Source: Plasmopara viticola
Lineage: Eukaryota > Oomycota > Peronosporomycetes > Peronosporales > Peronosporaceae
DNA: 64,000 nucleotides
NCBI GenBank assembly: GCA_001695595.3
Contig: MBPM02000056.1
Span: 124,001 to 188,000, forward strand
Reading direction: 5' to 3'
In this document: one piece after another, positions 1 through 11,737 of the stretch
Numbering within the stretch: position 1 is the first letter of the stretch
Layout of the letters: the number at the start of each line of letters is the position of its first letter
The notes under the pieces: generated by a model
Told to the model about the DNA's origin: nothing
Databases searched by the model: none
What the model saw: only the letters and a program-made list of their open reading frames with translations
Translations under genes and position numbers: made by a program

Positions 1-2197
1 ACACGCCGGCGGACTGGCAGAACAAATCAACGTTCCGATATTCGCCACCCCCATCTGTGCGTAACACATGAATGCGACAGTCGAAACGCTTCTCAAAAAA
101 CACTAAGAATTCCTTGAACCTTTTCGCCGCTTGGTCCTTGGTGCGTGCCAGAAATACGCGGCAGTAATTGCTCTTGTGATCGACGAAGTTAACGAGATAC
201 CGATTGCCAAGGCGGTCCCTTGGTGTCATCGGTCCCTTAAGGTCTGAGCAAATCACACCACCGATGCGATCGATCGGGGAGTGCACACCCGTATCTTTCT
301 TTGACTGCGCGTTCTTGGTTTGCTTACTCTGTGCGCATGTGACGCACACCATGCGGCGACAGTCCGTGAGCTGAATTCCAGAGCCGGGCTCGAGCGCCAT
401 CTTCTTGATTCTGTCGTACGATAGGTGCCCGAAACGCTGATGGAAATGCATGAGTGTTCCACGCTGGACGTTTTCTCTGCACCCCTTCACTTTAGCAATC
501 GATGCCACGATGGAGCCAGTCTTGTTAATGCCGTTTCGTTCGGCTTGCACTTCTACAACAAGCACATTGTTCTGCATTGCCACATCAAAGACGACGTCGC
601 CTGTGTTGAGCGATCTAATCGTTCGCCGATCGTTTGCGTAAGCGAGCTTGAATCCTTTGAACTCAAGCTTGCCGTACGACAATATATTGCGGGCTAGCAT
701 TGGTGCGTAGTAGACGTCCGTTAGGCGAACGATGCTCGGCTTGCCGAGCGCAGTTACCCGCAGTAGCACGCTACCGACCAGCGTCAGCTGAAGCATCTTG
801 CCATCGGCTACCAAACACTGATCGTCACATTCTCGTGCATCTTCGAGTAGAGCTGCGTCGTTCACGAGATGCCGGCTCGACCCGCTGTCCAAGATCCAAA
901 CCTTCTCTTGAGTGTTGCTATCTTGTACGCATAAGGTGTAATTTACAACGTCCTTCGTCTTGACGTTTCTCTTCCAGCTACCCTTGGCACCATTATGCCT
1001 CTTCTTCTTATCGGAACAAGCAGCCAAAATGTGACCAACCTTGCCGCATCCAAAGCACGCTCGTGTCTCGACGCGTGGTTTGCTCTCGACGATGTTCGCA
1101 ACGACGTCTTTCCCAAACGAAGCAGGACCCCTCGTATCAATCTCAACAGACTGTGCGAAATGCGCGAGCTCTTCCGCTTGAACGAGGAAATCAAGGCGCC
1201 TGGCATCATACTTTGCCATGAGTACCGTGCGCAGCTCACTCGACGCATAGTGGACAATGTTGTCGAGCACTTGCGCATCAGCCCCTCCGCACGCGTCGCT
1301 CACTGCCACCAAGTACAGGTAGTGCTCGGGCCAGGTCCTCTTGGCGTCTTTCTTTGCCGTGAACAGTCTCATTGACTGTGACGCAGTGATCGTCGTCTTA
1401 AACGTCTGGTGTAGTCGCTCCATTACATGGTCCAGCGTCGGGAGCTGGCGCCACCAAGTCTCGACCTGCTTGTTGTAGTACCGCTCGGCCGTGCCACTCA
1501 AGTAGTGACCAAGCAAGTCAGTCTTCACGTCTTCTGACCATTCAAAACCACACGCTGCTTGCGCGTACTGAATCTGACGCATAAAAGTCCGACCCCAATC
1601 CAGAAACCCGGAGCCCAGTCCTCGATACAATTCCGTTCCGTCAAACTTGCGAATCGTGAGCCTGCGCTGCCGCTCATCTGGTACACGCATCGCTTGTTGT
1701 GCGACCGGCTCCGTTCGTCGCGCGTAATCCTGTGCCGCTGCAAACTGTGGTGATCGGAACTGGGTTTGCTGCGGCACTTCACCGCGCTGAGCGCCCCATT
1801 CCGACCGTGCAGGTTGTCTTCCTGCCTCATGCGTACGCTGCACGTATGCGCGGCCTTGGCCATGCCTTTGCTGCACGGGCGAATGACTTAGCGCATCGAT
1901 GTTCATCGGAATACCCCCTCGGCCATTGCCAAGAGCGGAATGGAACATGCCAGACTCAATTGCTCCAAGCATACGCTCGTCCTCGTCTCTCTTCACTTGC
2001 GAGGCCTCCATCTGCGTCATCCGTGCTTGGAGGTCGAGAAGCGTGGCGAGGATCCTTGCGTTGACGTCGTCGCTCCTTCCATGAGCGGTGGACGTGGCTT
2101 CCACAACTACTGGAGACGCTGTGGCCCTGTCGTGGCCGGCGTCGAAGCTGACTGGAGTCGGTGTGCTTGGCGCGTCGTCGGAGTCACTTGGGCTCAT
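1..2197 (-). CDS. Ty1-copia polyprotein, 5' part (gag, protease, integrase); runs off left edge
   Basis: One uninterrupted frame of 732 codons runs from the ATG at 2197-2195 to the window edge with no stop. Read by translating the minus strand: residues 1 to about 365 are a gag-like region (hydrophilic N-terminus, then a helical capsid-like part with paired Trp). A CCHC zinc knuckle follows (C381, C384, H389, C394), then an aspartic protease with the LDSGSS motif (D437). Next come a GAG-pre-integrase zinc finger with a CVTC motif, and the integrase core with D652 (SDLKGP) and D715 (RTDGGGEY). The 63-residue D-D spacing is normal for copia integrases; the third acidic residue, reverse transcriptase and RNase H lie outside the window. 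The polyprotein is known to package RNA and carry out cDNA synthesis and integration. The start codon lies inside the primer-binding site, directly beside the LTR. With no lesion in about 2.2 kb, this copy may still be coding-competent. Confidence 0.93.
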   Translation of the reverse strand, partial: MSPSDSDDAPSTPTPVSFDAGHDRATASPVVVEATSTAHGRSDDVNARILATLLDLQARMTQMEASQVKRDEDERMLGAIESGMFHSALGNGRGGIPMNIDALSHSPVQQRHGQGRAYVQRTHEAGRQPARSEWGAQRGEVPQQTQFRSPQFAAAQDYARRTEPVAQQAMRVPDERQRRLTIRKFDGTELYRGLGSGFLDWGRTFMRQIQYAQAACGFEWSEDVKTDLLGHYLSGTAERYYNKQVETWWRQLPTLDHVMERLHQTFKTTITASQSMRLFTAKKDAKRTWPEHYLYLVAVSDACGGADAQVLDNIVHYASSELRTVLMAKYDARRLDFLVQAEELAHFAQSVEIDTRGPASFGKDVVANIVESKPRVETRACFGCGKVGHILAACSDKKKRHNGAKGSWKRNVKTKDVVNYTLCVQDSNTQEKVWILDSGSSRHLVNDAALLEDARECDDQCLVADGKMLQLTLVGSVLLRVTALGKPSIVRLTDVYYAPMLARNILSYGKLEFKGFKLAYANDRRTIRSLNTGDVVFDVAMQNNVLVVEVQAERNGINKTGSIVASIAKVKGCRENVQRGTLMHFHQRFGHLSYDRIKKMALEPGSGIQLTDCRRMVCVTCAQSKQTKNAQSKKDTGVHSPIDRIGGVICSDLKGPMTPRDRLGNRYLVNFVDHKSNYCRVFLARTKDQAAKRFKEFLVFFEKRFDCRIHVLRTDGGGEYRNVDLFCQSAGV

Positions 2198-2201
2198 AAC
2201 C
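2190..2201 (-). other. Primer-binding site, half-tRNA-iMet type
   Basis: The plus strand reads GGGCTCATAACC directly against the LTR edge. This equals the anticodon arm of eukaryotic initiator tRNA-Met (about nucleotides 29-40, containing the CAU anticodon). Copia-class elements are known to prime from a 5' half of tRNA-iMet whose 3' end lies in the anticodon stem, and this fits exactly. The polyprotein ATG is the complement of the CAU anticodon, so primer site and start codon overlap. Confidence 0.88.
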
Positions 2202-2408
2202 TGTTGAGTAGATGATGTGAGCAGTAGAAGGCAAGTTTGGAAGTAAATGTATTTAAGGTCCTTAGTTCGCTATTCCGAGCTACCTCTAAGCCTTTCCTAT
2301 GACGTCATCGTGGGCGCAATCATGTCGCGTCATCGTGTGCGTAATCATGTCGTCCTATGGTCCGGAGATTCGATCGCACAACGTGTGCTGATAGCTGTTT
2401 TTCTAACA
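2202..2408 (-). repeat. Probable 5' LTR of the left copia element
   Basis: The inner edge is firm: the LTR ends ...CTCAACA on the minus strand, directly against the primer site. The outer edge is a guess. The first good TGTT/AACA partner on the plus strand ends at 2408 (TCTAACA), which gives 207 bp. The other LTR and the target duplication lie outside the window, so the outer edge cannot be confirmed. A minus-strand TTAAATA stretch near 2248-2256 could serve as a TATA-like element. Confidence 0.55.
2299..2353. promoter_or_regulatory. CRE-like palindrome and 25-bp direct repeat inside the putative LTR
   Basis: A 10-bp palindrome ATGACGTCAT (2299-2308), matching the consensus for CREB/ATF-type bZIP factors, overlaps two imperfect 25-bp direct repeats starting at 2304 and 2329. 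Duplicated enhancer-like units are common in LTR U3 regions. The role is inferred from position only. Confidence 0.35.
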
Positions 2409-3179
2409 ATAAGCGCATGGCAAAGCGACGCAATCTGCAATAGCTCACATACGATTTAACTGACAAAATATATCCTTGTAGCAGGGCGACGGAGTATTGA
2501 CACACTTTGCTTAACCGAATTTTCTTCCAGTCTTTTCGTACAAATTGCTAGTCTGTAGTTAGTACCCGCAGGCTGTAAGCACCAGGCTTGTAGTTGACAC
2601 ACTCTTTTTGTTATCTAGTAATAATTGATCGAGCCACGTCGATTAAATGGTCTGTCAGTACTATTTAGAGCTATCAAACGATAAATATTCATCAAGCCAA
2701 ATACTCGTGCAGTATCGTAATATAATAAATTATTTATACCCTCGACTCCTCTGACCCCACGCTTACAATTCGATTTTTCGGATTACAAAGATCGTACATG
2801 GCGAACCTCGTATCTGCTTAGCATAGTTATTTAGCATCTAGCCTTACTTTTTATGTGCTTCATAAGTACCATCGTCTGCATGTGTGTTGTTTCGCTAAGA
2901 AGCTATCATGTCACTAATGCGTGCTCTTTGTCGGCCGAACCCAATTATCTGTTTTAATCAAAGTTCCCTTGACAGAGGTTTTGTACCATTGCTTTTGCTA
3001 CGGTCGCCTCCAATTTTGGCTATCTTTCTTCAAAACGAATTCGTGTCGCTTCAAGAGGCGTTGTCAGTTAGAGGTTTAGCTTCTACAGTTCAGGGTCTTA
3101 CCTTCGGGGTTTATCATGACTGCTCAAAGTCTGCTCCCGTTACAGAAAAAAAATCCTTTTCAAATGCGGAGCGGATTTT
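2409..3179. other. No recognisable gene
   Basis: This is AT-rich DNA with short frames only. I saw no retroelement motif, tRNA or conserved protein similarity. Confidence 0.5.
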
Positions 3180-5002
3180 GAGCTTAAGATTGCATACGAC
3201 TGATTTGTAGCCTGTTGCAAGTCTAACTAATCATTGGGTCAGAAAAAGAACGGCAAGGCCTAATCTTTCAACTTTACCTGTAATTCTCTCCGCGATAAAA
3301 CCATGCCAAAGAAGCATGTACACGCCTGCATGAAAGGCATGAAAGTAAGCAGCCCATCAACATATGGATGTCTACTTGCACCCGTTGCTATCCTTGAGTA
3401 TGATTGTTCAATTTGCGAGTTGATTTTATAGCTAATTGCTGCCGTACTTCATCACCAGTGATAATTCTGGGCCGTCCAGTGCGACCCATGAAAATTCCAC
3501 TGCCCGTTAACACAGTCCCCTCTCTCTTTCTGTCGCAACAAGACCTAGAAGCACTTAAAACCCTCGCTGAAGCCTTTGTGGATGATGCGATAGTGGAGTA
3601 ACGAACTTTTCGATCCCCACCACACAATGGAAGGATTGATGCCAATTGTTACAAGTTTCTACAAAAGAGAGACGAGCTCACGTCATATTTGGACCGAAAG
3701 CTCGTGAAACGAGGTTTGCGGGGTCAATCAGGTCTAAACCAATCGATGCGAGACCGGGTGGGCTCGAGTAGGTTTTCGAGACAGTTGCATGGCTTCTTGA
3801 CAGTCGGGACGATCAATGGGTCACTACACGATCAAATGTATGGCCTTTATCAACACAGCACGGATCTCATGCGGATCAAGACGGCGTATATGGCCGACAC
3901 AATCGCTGACGGCCGAATTCTCTGCGAAATCTGCCCACCAACGCCCGAGCATCCTATGAGTGAACTCTATATTAATTGGAGCGTCTCCGACTTTGCGCCC
4001 TCGTTGCTTCGTTCCATCGTACGACCGCGGGCTGTCGTCTTTTTGGACGGTACTGGAATCGTTGAGGACGAAGCAACTGGGGAAAAAATTGGCTATTCCG
4101 TTCTGCACTCGCTCAAGATTCCGGACATTCCTAAATTGACAAAGTATCAAATCGTGCGAGCCAAGCTGTCTCTGTGTGCGTTATTTCGACAGAAATCAAG
4201 TGGGGTCGTCGAAGGTTATATGAAAGGATTTTGTGGACTTCAAGGGTAACATTTACACTAGCGTCGCGATCCCTGCCACAGCTGAAGCGGTAATGTCGTA
4301 TCGTAGAGGCATGTATTGTGGTCAAATGAAGAAGCTCCATTGGCTGCTAAGAAGTAAGAAGATAGTTCCGCTCGGTCAACCGAGTGGTATGTGTTTTGTG
4401 TGTCAAAAGACGATGGGAGATTCATTGTCTTTTAAACATTCGTGTCAAATTTGCATGAATCAAGTATGCTCTTCGTGCAGCGAACTTCGCATGCTAGCAT
4501 TTCTGGCCCCTTCGCGGCGAATCGTACGACGCAAAATGATATTTTGCGCTCGATGTATGCGCGTGGCAAAGCTTGCCGATGGATTTCAAATTGCGTCGGA
4601 AAAACTCCGTCAATTCAATCCTCTCGAAAACTATGAAATCTCATCTAGTGACAGCACTCCACGTGCCTCGCCGTCGAGATCGACATTGCCCGACACCATT
4701 CAAGAATTTGTTGGCGCCGCAGAGGAGTAAATCACCCTAAATTATCTTATGTTCTTATTAGAGAGGTCAAAGATTTTGTTTTAAAAAAGGTCTTTTTGCC
4801 TGGCCAATAAGCGGGTATTTTTCGTCATTTTGGTGTTCGATACTGATCGACATGGCCCTTTTCTAGGTATTGTGAAGCCAATAGTGATTGTAAGGATTCG
4901 AATTTTGGGCACGCCAGATTAAAATACTACTACTTTATACTGCAACGGGCCGTTACATAAAGTCAAGCTTTTGTATTAAAAGCTGGCTTAAGATGTTTTT
5001 AA
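3180..5002 (+). repeat. Segmental duplication, copy 1 (contains broken FYVE-like gene)
   Basis: Similarity to copy 2 (about 22,900-24,783) starts some 300 bp before the gene, at AGATTGCATACGA. It includes an upstream CAACATATGGA block, covers the whole coding region, and continues through a 3' block (AGATTCGAATTTT-like) to a motif near 4946-5002 (TTACATAAAGTCAAGC). Because flanks are shared as well as the coding region, this was a DNA-level duplication and not retrocopying. Copy 2 has about 90 bp extra in the 3' flank. Confidence 0.8.
3488..4730 (+). pseudogene. FYVE-like zinc-finger protein, broken paralogue
   Basis: It aligns along its whole length with the intact gene at 23,147. It starts with the same MK-PLP N-terminus and ends with the same Ser-rich tail. 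There are two lesions. Codon 38 is TAA (3599-3601) where the intact copy has TAT (Tyr). One extra T in the run at 4229-4232 shifts the frame, after which the reading continues to the stop at 4728-4730. The zinc-binding Cys pattern (CxxC, CxxC, CxxC, CxxC) survives in the downstream frame, and no large deletion is seen, so inactivation looks fairly recent. A shortened protein could in principle start at a later ATG (for example 3689), but it would still be cut off by the frameshift before the zinc finger. I therefore call it a pseudogene. Confidence 0.88.
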
Positions 5003-6239
5003 GATTGAACATCACCTTATCTGTACTAGTACCTATTTGCATACCAAAGCAGAGCATAGTCGCGGAACTGCAATACTTCGCACGTCGACCCTCGTACTTT
5101 TTTCCTGCACGTCCTCTCTGTGCAAAGTGTTCTTGAAAAAAAGATCTAAACCTTCGCTACTACTCATATTGATCTCAATACTACTCATATTGGTATCGGG
5201 CCTATACTTGCTCCAGGTCTATTTAAATGGAGCTGTATGCACAACACGCGAAGGAGCATTCTTTACGAATTCTTTTTTGCGCCGAGTCGGGCACCGATGG
5301 CCTTACGCCTATTATTTCAGCTAGGGTATGCCCGAGATCGAGTCAAACTTGTTCCCATCCACATCTTTGAATGTATAGACAGGTCTTTTACAACGTTTTT
5401 AGTCGCCCCTTCATTCAGACCGAAAATGACTTATTTTCGGTGATCTCTCTCAGGGCGTCAGCAAACCTACTTTACTTGAGCGTATTCGTTTACCTGCGCG
5501 CGGTACTTTTCGACACGGACCAGTCTATCAAGTCTTACAGTATATTTTCTATCAAATCATACACCCGCATGTCGAATTAGCACAGATTTGCTGCTTTTTT
5601 CTCATTTAAAAGCTGTCCAGCTCTCAAGGGCATGGTTGCCATGGTTGCATCAACAAGAGATCAACTAAAAAACTTAGTTTCTCCAACGCTAAAGGTTATT
5701 GTGACAAGACTCGAGTTAGTGGGTATACGTACACAGGTAGGTTTACGTACACCTCCCTAATAAACAATGTCGGGGGAGCAAGCTCGTCGGGAGGGGGGTG
5801 TACTAACGATTTAAGCCGCCTCTTCCATCATTGCGGCCTGCATTGCAAAGTGTTGAGTGCATAGCGGACTTACTTTGAGCCATCCTGATGTACGAAAAGA
5901 CGTGTTCAAATGATGAAGACTGAATAAATATAAAACGTTTGCACCTTCCTAGATTGCATACAGGAAAGCGCAAGTGCTAGTTAAAGTTAAATTTGCCGCG
6001 AAAAAGTTGCTTCTAATTGTTCTTTTATGTGTTGCTAGAACAGGTGGGTGCTTCCATTGTGAGTTCTTTTGGACGGACTTTACAGGTAAGAAATCGAAAA
6101 CCCACGCAAACCTAATTATCTGCGGCCTAGACCGTCATGGTACATCCTCTACAAAAGCTGAACCTAAGAGTCTCCGTCATGAGCCTCACATTGGGTACAA
6201 CCACCAAAGGTTGCCTACTTCTGGTCTACCTGAGCTCTA
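5003..6239. other. No confident gene; weak repeat-A-like traces at the left
   Basis: Around 5040-5140 there is a stretch resembling the 'CCTCTCTGTGCAAAGTG' part of dispersed repeat A. The rest carries no recognisable feature. A signal-peptide-like frame near 5974 begins with GTG and was not accepted. Confidence 0.35.
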
Positions 6240-6830
6240 GTGCGTACATTTACCGTGTAGAGATCGAGCGCCATGACGCGTTCCAGTGGCTTAGCTTTAA
6301 GGCTGAGCAGCCACTTCCTTAGAGCCATAAAACCCAGCAAGTTTTTGAATAGTGTGGGGTACCCGTTCGACATATGTGAGAAGCTGATTGTATTCCTCTG
6401 GAACTATTGCAAGGGTTCAGGTCAACAATTTACTTGCATAAGCGTAGGATTATAAACAACGTTCCTGCTATGCGTGGGGTCGCACAACACTCTGCATGAT
6501 TAAGACTTGCAGAAATATATACGGTCTTTTGGTGAATAAACGCTTAGAATCTCCGAAAAGGGATTGACGTGTGCAACAGCTTGCACTTTGCATACCGTTT
6601 GTTCTGATTTGAATATTTCTTGTAATTTTGAATATGCGCTGAAGTCAACTATGTAATATAGGCAAAACATGTTTCTCTAAAACCCTTAGTAAATGCATAC
6701 AGTCATAAGTTCTGGTATAATCGTCTTGTACCAACAGTCACTGTTTTTTATGGAATGCCAACTTATACTACAAAAGTTGGCTCAAAAGCGTGGCTATTAC
6801 ATTTTTTAAGCATATATCGAGCATGAGATG
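6240..6830 (-). repeat. Dispersed repeat A, diverged copy
   Basis: By eye this resembles the copy at about 44,060-44,700 in the same orientation. Shared blocks include a CATATGTGAGAA/TGATTGTAT segment (about 6370-6393) and ATATACGGTCTTTTGG (about 6515-6530). It ends near 6770-6825 in an ACAAAAGTTGGCT block. It is strongly diverged and its edges are uncertain. Confidence 0.4.
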
Positions 6831-6849
6831 TAGTCACAGAAAATAACCC

Positions 6850-7340
6850 TTGCTTGATTTTTTAAGACCTACGAGTTCGTGCCCGACGAGCTGGCTGCAA
6901 TTACCTATGGAATAAGATAGCATCTTCCTTGAGTGTTTAGCGTAAGGCAAGCGCAGCTCTCAAAGACAGACTGTTACTTATACAGTGATTCTTTTAAAAT
7001 TTACCATGCAAAATTGAAGGTTCAAATGAACTAAGGCTCGATGCCCGCACATTTTTAGCTGTACTCGCTGGAGGTACTCACGCCTCATAAAATGTCTTAA
7101 GATGACAATTTTTTGCTTTGCTCCACAGCTTAAGTAAAGTCGATATGCGAGTTGCGTCCTAAATTTTCGATTGGCCGATGGCTTGTCATTGACTGCCAGC
7201 AGACTGTCGTTCTGTAATTTCCAATTGCTTTTATGAGCACGAAATCCATAGCAATCACCAAAAGCATAAAGACGAGCTCTGCTCGTAGCCCCAGTGCCGT
7301 AAGACCCAGCGGCGAGGAATGTAGAGATGTTGAAGACGCT
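6850..7340. repeat. Dispersed repeat B, copy 1
   Basis: It is similar in the same orientation to about 29,390-29,840. Shared blocks are a GACGAGCTGGCTG-like start, GGCAAGCGCAGCTCT, AAATTGAAGG, and a CATTGACTGCCAGCA segment. No coding capacity was recognised. It probably represents a decayed non-autonomous mobile element or LTR. Confidence 0.5.
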
Positions 7341-8501
7341 GACCTTTATAAGCAAAGCCTCTACAACGTCAGCGCGATCCTACCGTATTGGTCCCTTAAG
7401 CTCCCGAGAGTTTTTTTTAGTAAAAACATAACGTTTACTTTGTAAGACACATTGTCTGATCTTGAGATAAGCGTTTTACAAGTACAAACCCAAGCGCTCA
7501 TCTTCTTCGTGGGAGGTCGATATTCCAACACCATACGGCGCATTTAGTGATCATCGCTTCGATTGCTAAATATGCAAGACAAAATACCGAAATTTCAAGA
7601 AACATGAAGAAGTTCTTTCTGCAAGGTAGTAACAACACAATAAGATTGAAAGTGGAGATCTAGCCTACAATTGCTTTATTAAGCTAAACGGCCTCAGCAA
7701 AGATGGTACAATTATCACCTTTTCCAGCCAGTACAACTGGTGAACAAACAGCATGACGACGGCAATTAAATGCGGTAGCCTCCGCGACATAGTGGTTTTG
7801 GATAAGGCTCCATGGTCTACCGTTCTGATCATAATATATCATTTTGATGGCTAATGATAGTTAGAACGTCATTCCGTCTGTTACGGAACTCATCGCACTT
7901 TAGGTGCCCTGAGATATTAATTTGGTGGGTCGTAAACTTTCTATGGTTGACATTGTGGTTAACAATGCAATTTGAGTATCTACAGGCTTTACAACTTCTC
8001 TGTTCTACTAACCCTAAAGCCACAAAGACTTCCACGTTAATTTGGAGGAGGCCAACGATAACATTTATCAGCCTTTGCGAAAAGTCGGATAAATTTGATC
8101 AGCAGTCATTCAGATGGATTTTTAGCAAATGTCTTGATCAAATGGATTGATCCTCTTTCAGATTTTAGTTGAAAGAGCAAGCTTACTATGTTCGAATAGG
8201 ATAATCCCAGTTTTATCCCAACTTTTGTGGTCCTGTAGAGGCATGGTTAGCGTACGATATCGACGCACACCAAAAGTTTGACAGATGGTAATTTAACTTC
8301 TGAGGACTGCTCATTGAGTCTTGAAGTGACCGTTGCATCTATTCAAAGCAATGTCTCCTCTCAAGATCTTGGGAGGAAGGCGAGTACGTGCGGCCTTATT
8401 GCCGTTGAATTTTCCGGTTGAATATCCATCCACCAACTTAAAGTGGCTATTTAGCACGTATCTATTACATTGGCTATAGTTCAACGCCATCTCAAATTTG
8501 T

Positions 8502-8569
8502 TAGATACAAAAAACGAAGACAGCTCTTTGATTTTTATAGATACAAAAAACGAAGACAGCTCTTTGATT
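8502..8569. repeat. Perfect direct duplication, 36-bp period
   Basis: A 32-bp block starting TAGATACAAAAAACGAAG occurs at 8502-8533 and again at 8538-8569 with no mismatch. It gives a 12-residue repeat in a short plus-strand frame (8470-8679) that I do not consider a real gene. Confidence 0.92.
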
Positions 8570-8721
8570 GCAGATCATTCCAAAATCCTCTTGAGCCAGT
8601 TGCTCTAAACTTAAACCAGGTGACACGAAAAAGTCGCGTGAAAGAGGACGTACATTCTTTGGAAGAAAGCTTATGGTAAACCCCAAAGACCAGCTTAAGG
8701 TGGTCAGCCAAGTTTAGCTTT

Positions 8722-8790
8722 TGTAACGGTAGAAATTGAACCCATGCTCACTCGACTGGCGCCCTACCAATTAGGCGGTTGGTCTACTTT
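8722..8790 (-). ncRNA. tRNA-derived relic (SINE head or tRNA pseudogene)
   Basis: On the minus strand a GCCTAATTGGTAGGGC block can form a D-arm with a box-A-like core, and GGTTCAATTTC resembles box B at about the right distance. The T-stem does not pair, so it is not a functional tRNA. Confidence 0.35.
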
Positions 8791-9379
8791 AAAGTCTTGA
8801 CAAATACACTCACTTTGCTAGATACAAATGCAAAAGCTGAGCTATCTACACAATTGCATTAACACTCTTTTGCTATGCACAGTCGGTGTCTCATTTCGCA
8901 TTTTTGCGCAGCCCCGCAATGAACTCGTCGTGCTAGTCTATTTTTATTTGTCTGCAATCGTCTCGTTTGTCGGCTTGTAATCGAGCTTAGTAAGCACCTG
9001 CTTGTGTAATAACTATTACGTGATGTCGAGGGGGTGGGACACGGAATTCTTGATTAGTGTGGTACGTCCTAGTTGTCTTGGTAAATCACTGTCGCTGCAT
9101 CTTCGCCGTAGCTCAGATCCTGGAGACTAGGACGGAGAGAAAAAGCTACCTGAGTTGCCATGTAGAGACTCATGTTCTTTGCCTCTGTGGTTTACGTCGC
9201 AATCGTTTGCTTACAAGGCTGCACATTTAAGGAGGTAAAGACAGAGCCGCGCCGGTAATCCAGGTTGCTTACCCAGTTCGCGTTTGTGAAGCTGATATGA
9301 AATTTCTTAAGGGCACTACCGATAATCTTTCGAGGTCTTGAGTCGTCTTTAAAAACATAGACTCTCTCTCGTCGTCATT

Positions 9380-11300
9380 CAGTGGGACTTGCTGTATTAT
9401 TAGCTGAACACAATTTTGTGGCTAACACCAAACGAGACATCTGGATGCGTGCATGTAGCAATGTACACCAAAATTTCATTTAGCTCACAATAGTGAAGCT
9501 TGTCCTCGGATTTCTCCTCTTCGACCGTCTTTACTAGCCTCAAACTGCTTTCCTCGGGTGTCTGCACAGCCTTGCGGACTTGCACGCGGAGCTATTCCGC
9601 GAGACGCTTGATGTATTCACGATCGTCACCCATTCATCTCTTAATGGTCATATACAAATCCTCAAGCAAGATTCAAGCTTGTCGAGTACACAATTTTGAG
9701 GCTTGATCTCGGTGAGCTGGACTTTGATGTTACCATAAAGCTTTGAGTAGTTAACGTAGATGATGACGATGCTGTACATGACGGTAGATAAGTAAATGCA
9801 GACATATAGGTTCGCCACTGCGCGCTAGACGTTTGGTCCCTCAAGCGCTGATTGAGCTTGTCATTCCACTGCCTTACCGCTTGCTTGATCCCTTAAAGCG
9901 TCATGTCGTGTAGACACTTCTTGGTCAGATTGATACGATCCTCATTTCCGTCCGAATGGTCCATGTAGATCGCTTCGTTGACTTTGCCCTAAAGAAACGC
10001 TGTGTCCATGTCGACGTTCTTAGCCTTCAAGTATTCAGCAGCTAAAATCGCCAGCATCGTACTTATTTACGGCAAGTGCGCCAGTGGAATAAAGATCTCA
10101 GTATGGGCGCTGCGTAATGCCTTTTGCCACCACGCGTGCTTCGAGATTGGCGATCTCGCGACGCGGCTGCACTTTGGTTGCGCTTGATCCAAAAGGCCCA
10201 CTTGCAATCGACTACTTTCTTCTTCGAGATATGTTGAAGAGTGTTCACGCATTATAATTCCCAAGTATTTTATTTTGCTCTCTATTGCGCGTAATTACTG
10301 CTTCTAGTAGCTGCTCTCCAGCATTTAATCAATTAAAGCCACACGCTCGCCATCGTCTTGCTCCGCGTCCAAATTGAAATGCGAGTCGTAGCTAAATTCA
10401 TGGTCACCTAGGTCAAATTTACCGCGACGGCGATTCGGGATTTTATACTCGTAGTGCACCACGCCGCGCTCGTTGCGTATGAAACGGACCATCAACTCTT
10501 ATTCATGGTCTCTTCCTTTTGTGCTCGACCTGTGTGTTGGCACTGGAGTCGTTAAGCTATCTTACACGTCAGCCGGCAATTCTGTATCGGGGCTCTTGAA
10601 GAATACATTAGTCACTTCTTTCGTACGCCATTTTCTAACCTTTGCGACGAGATGCTTTGCAAACGTAACGCTTGATATTCGTCGTACTAGTTCAGAAGTC
10701 GACTTGTGTTGCTCTGCGTAGCCAAGCAATTGGCGCTTGATCTTGCAATCACCCAGCTTCTCGCGCTTCTCCTTCGCGATGTGAGTGAAACTAGAATCCA
10801 TATACTCCATTTGAGGCTTACGCCTGAGACCATCTCGAACGGACTCGAGTTTGGACTGAACAAATCTGGCAACACATTGTGAATGTCTGCCGCTGTCGTC
10901 ACCGCTTCACAGCGATACTTCTTATTGAAGGGCACCGTAAGGCCTTCACTGTCAATTTTTCTTTTGCAGAAGTCTCCCGTTGCCATTATCTCGTACTCAC
11001 CGCTGGTGTCCCTTCCAAGCACTTTGGGTGCCACTCCGAGCATGATTTTGACCGTTTTTTGCAAGCGCATATGGAACGTCACTCTTCTTACGCACCGGGT
11101 GTGCTATCACAAAGCAGCTCTTTATAATGATAAGTCTCATCAAGCACTTGTAGCTGGCCTTGGACGCGGAAGTAATCGGCCCCACAACATCCGTGCATAA
11201 AGCGCGCTCACTCTATTGCTTTAAGGTCACCTTCGCTCTTCTCGAAGGACATGCGCACCCATTTTGTTATCGCGCACACCCCGCACATTGCTGACGGTTC
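9380..11300 (-). pseudogene. Decayed Ty1-copia pol (integrase, reverse transcriptase)
   Basis: Minus-strand translation, across several frames and stops, shows remnants in the correct order. At 10,900-11,080 there is an integrase piece (RDTSGEYEIMA followed by GLTVPFNKK). At 10,700-10,760 there is a GYAEQHKS piece. At about 10,190-10,235 lies the reverse transcriptase start (VVDCKWAFWIKRN). Around 9,850-10,020 are VDMDTAFL, IYMDHSDG and KQAVRQWNDK, matching the copia VDVKTAFLNG...GLKQAPRQW block. At 9,750 a degraded YVDD appears as IYVN. At about 9,420-9,500 is the post-RT IATCTHPDVSFGV motif. Many stops and frameshifts make it long dead. Confidence 0.82.
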
Positions 11301-11737
11301 CATATCAGCTCTGCTGACCTTTTTGTCTTAAACCATTCCACTTACCGCCTCGAACGACGCGTATCGCAGTCGACAATACAAAAGCCCGGCCCCACTTTCA
11401 TCTGTATGCTCTTCGCATCGCTATCAGTGTTGAGATAGATCGACATGCTGTGATTTCGTGTCTTCACCACAAGATCTATGGATTTGTCTCTGGTGATGTC
11501 TACCGTCATGACACGTGCTGTCGCGGCTGTTAGCGAGAACAGAATCTTAGTGAGGTCTGGACGTGCACATGTTCGATCGAAAAAGGCAGCAGGGCGAACA
11601 GATTTTTCGTTGAAATTGAGTGTTTTTAAGATATTAGACGATTAAAGTAGACTGTCTGTGTTCCATAAGCGGGCACAACTTGAGGGATGAACAAGAGCAA
11701 GGAATGAAGCACATAGCAGAACAACATGGTCTAAGGT

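Larger units (their letters stand above)
7341..9379. other. No gene; contains a direct duplication and a tRNA-like relic
   Basis: Apart from the two small features listed separately (8502-8569 and about 8722-8790), I see no conserved protein, LTR or RNA in this stretch. Confidence 0.4.

Noticed and set aside
425..2215. Several plus-strand frames of 60-126 codons
   Set aside because: They are shadows of the continuous minus-strand copia polyprotein.
5974..6240. 88-codon frame with signal-peptide-like start
   Set aside because: It begins with GTG, which is not a normal nuclear start codon, and has no other support.
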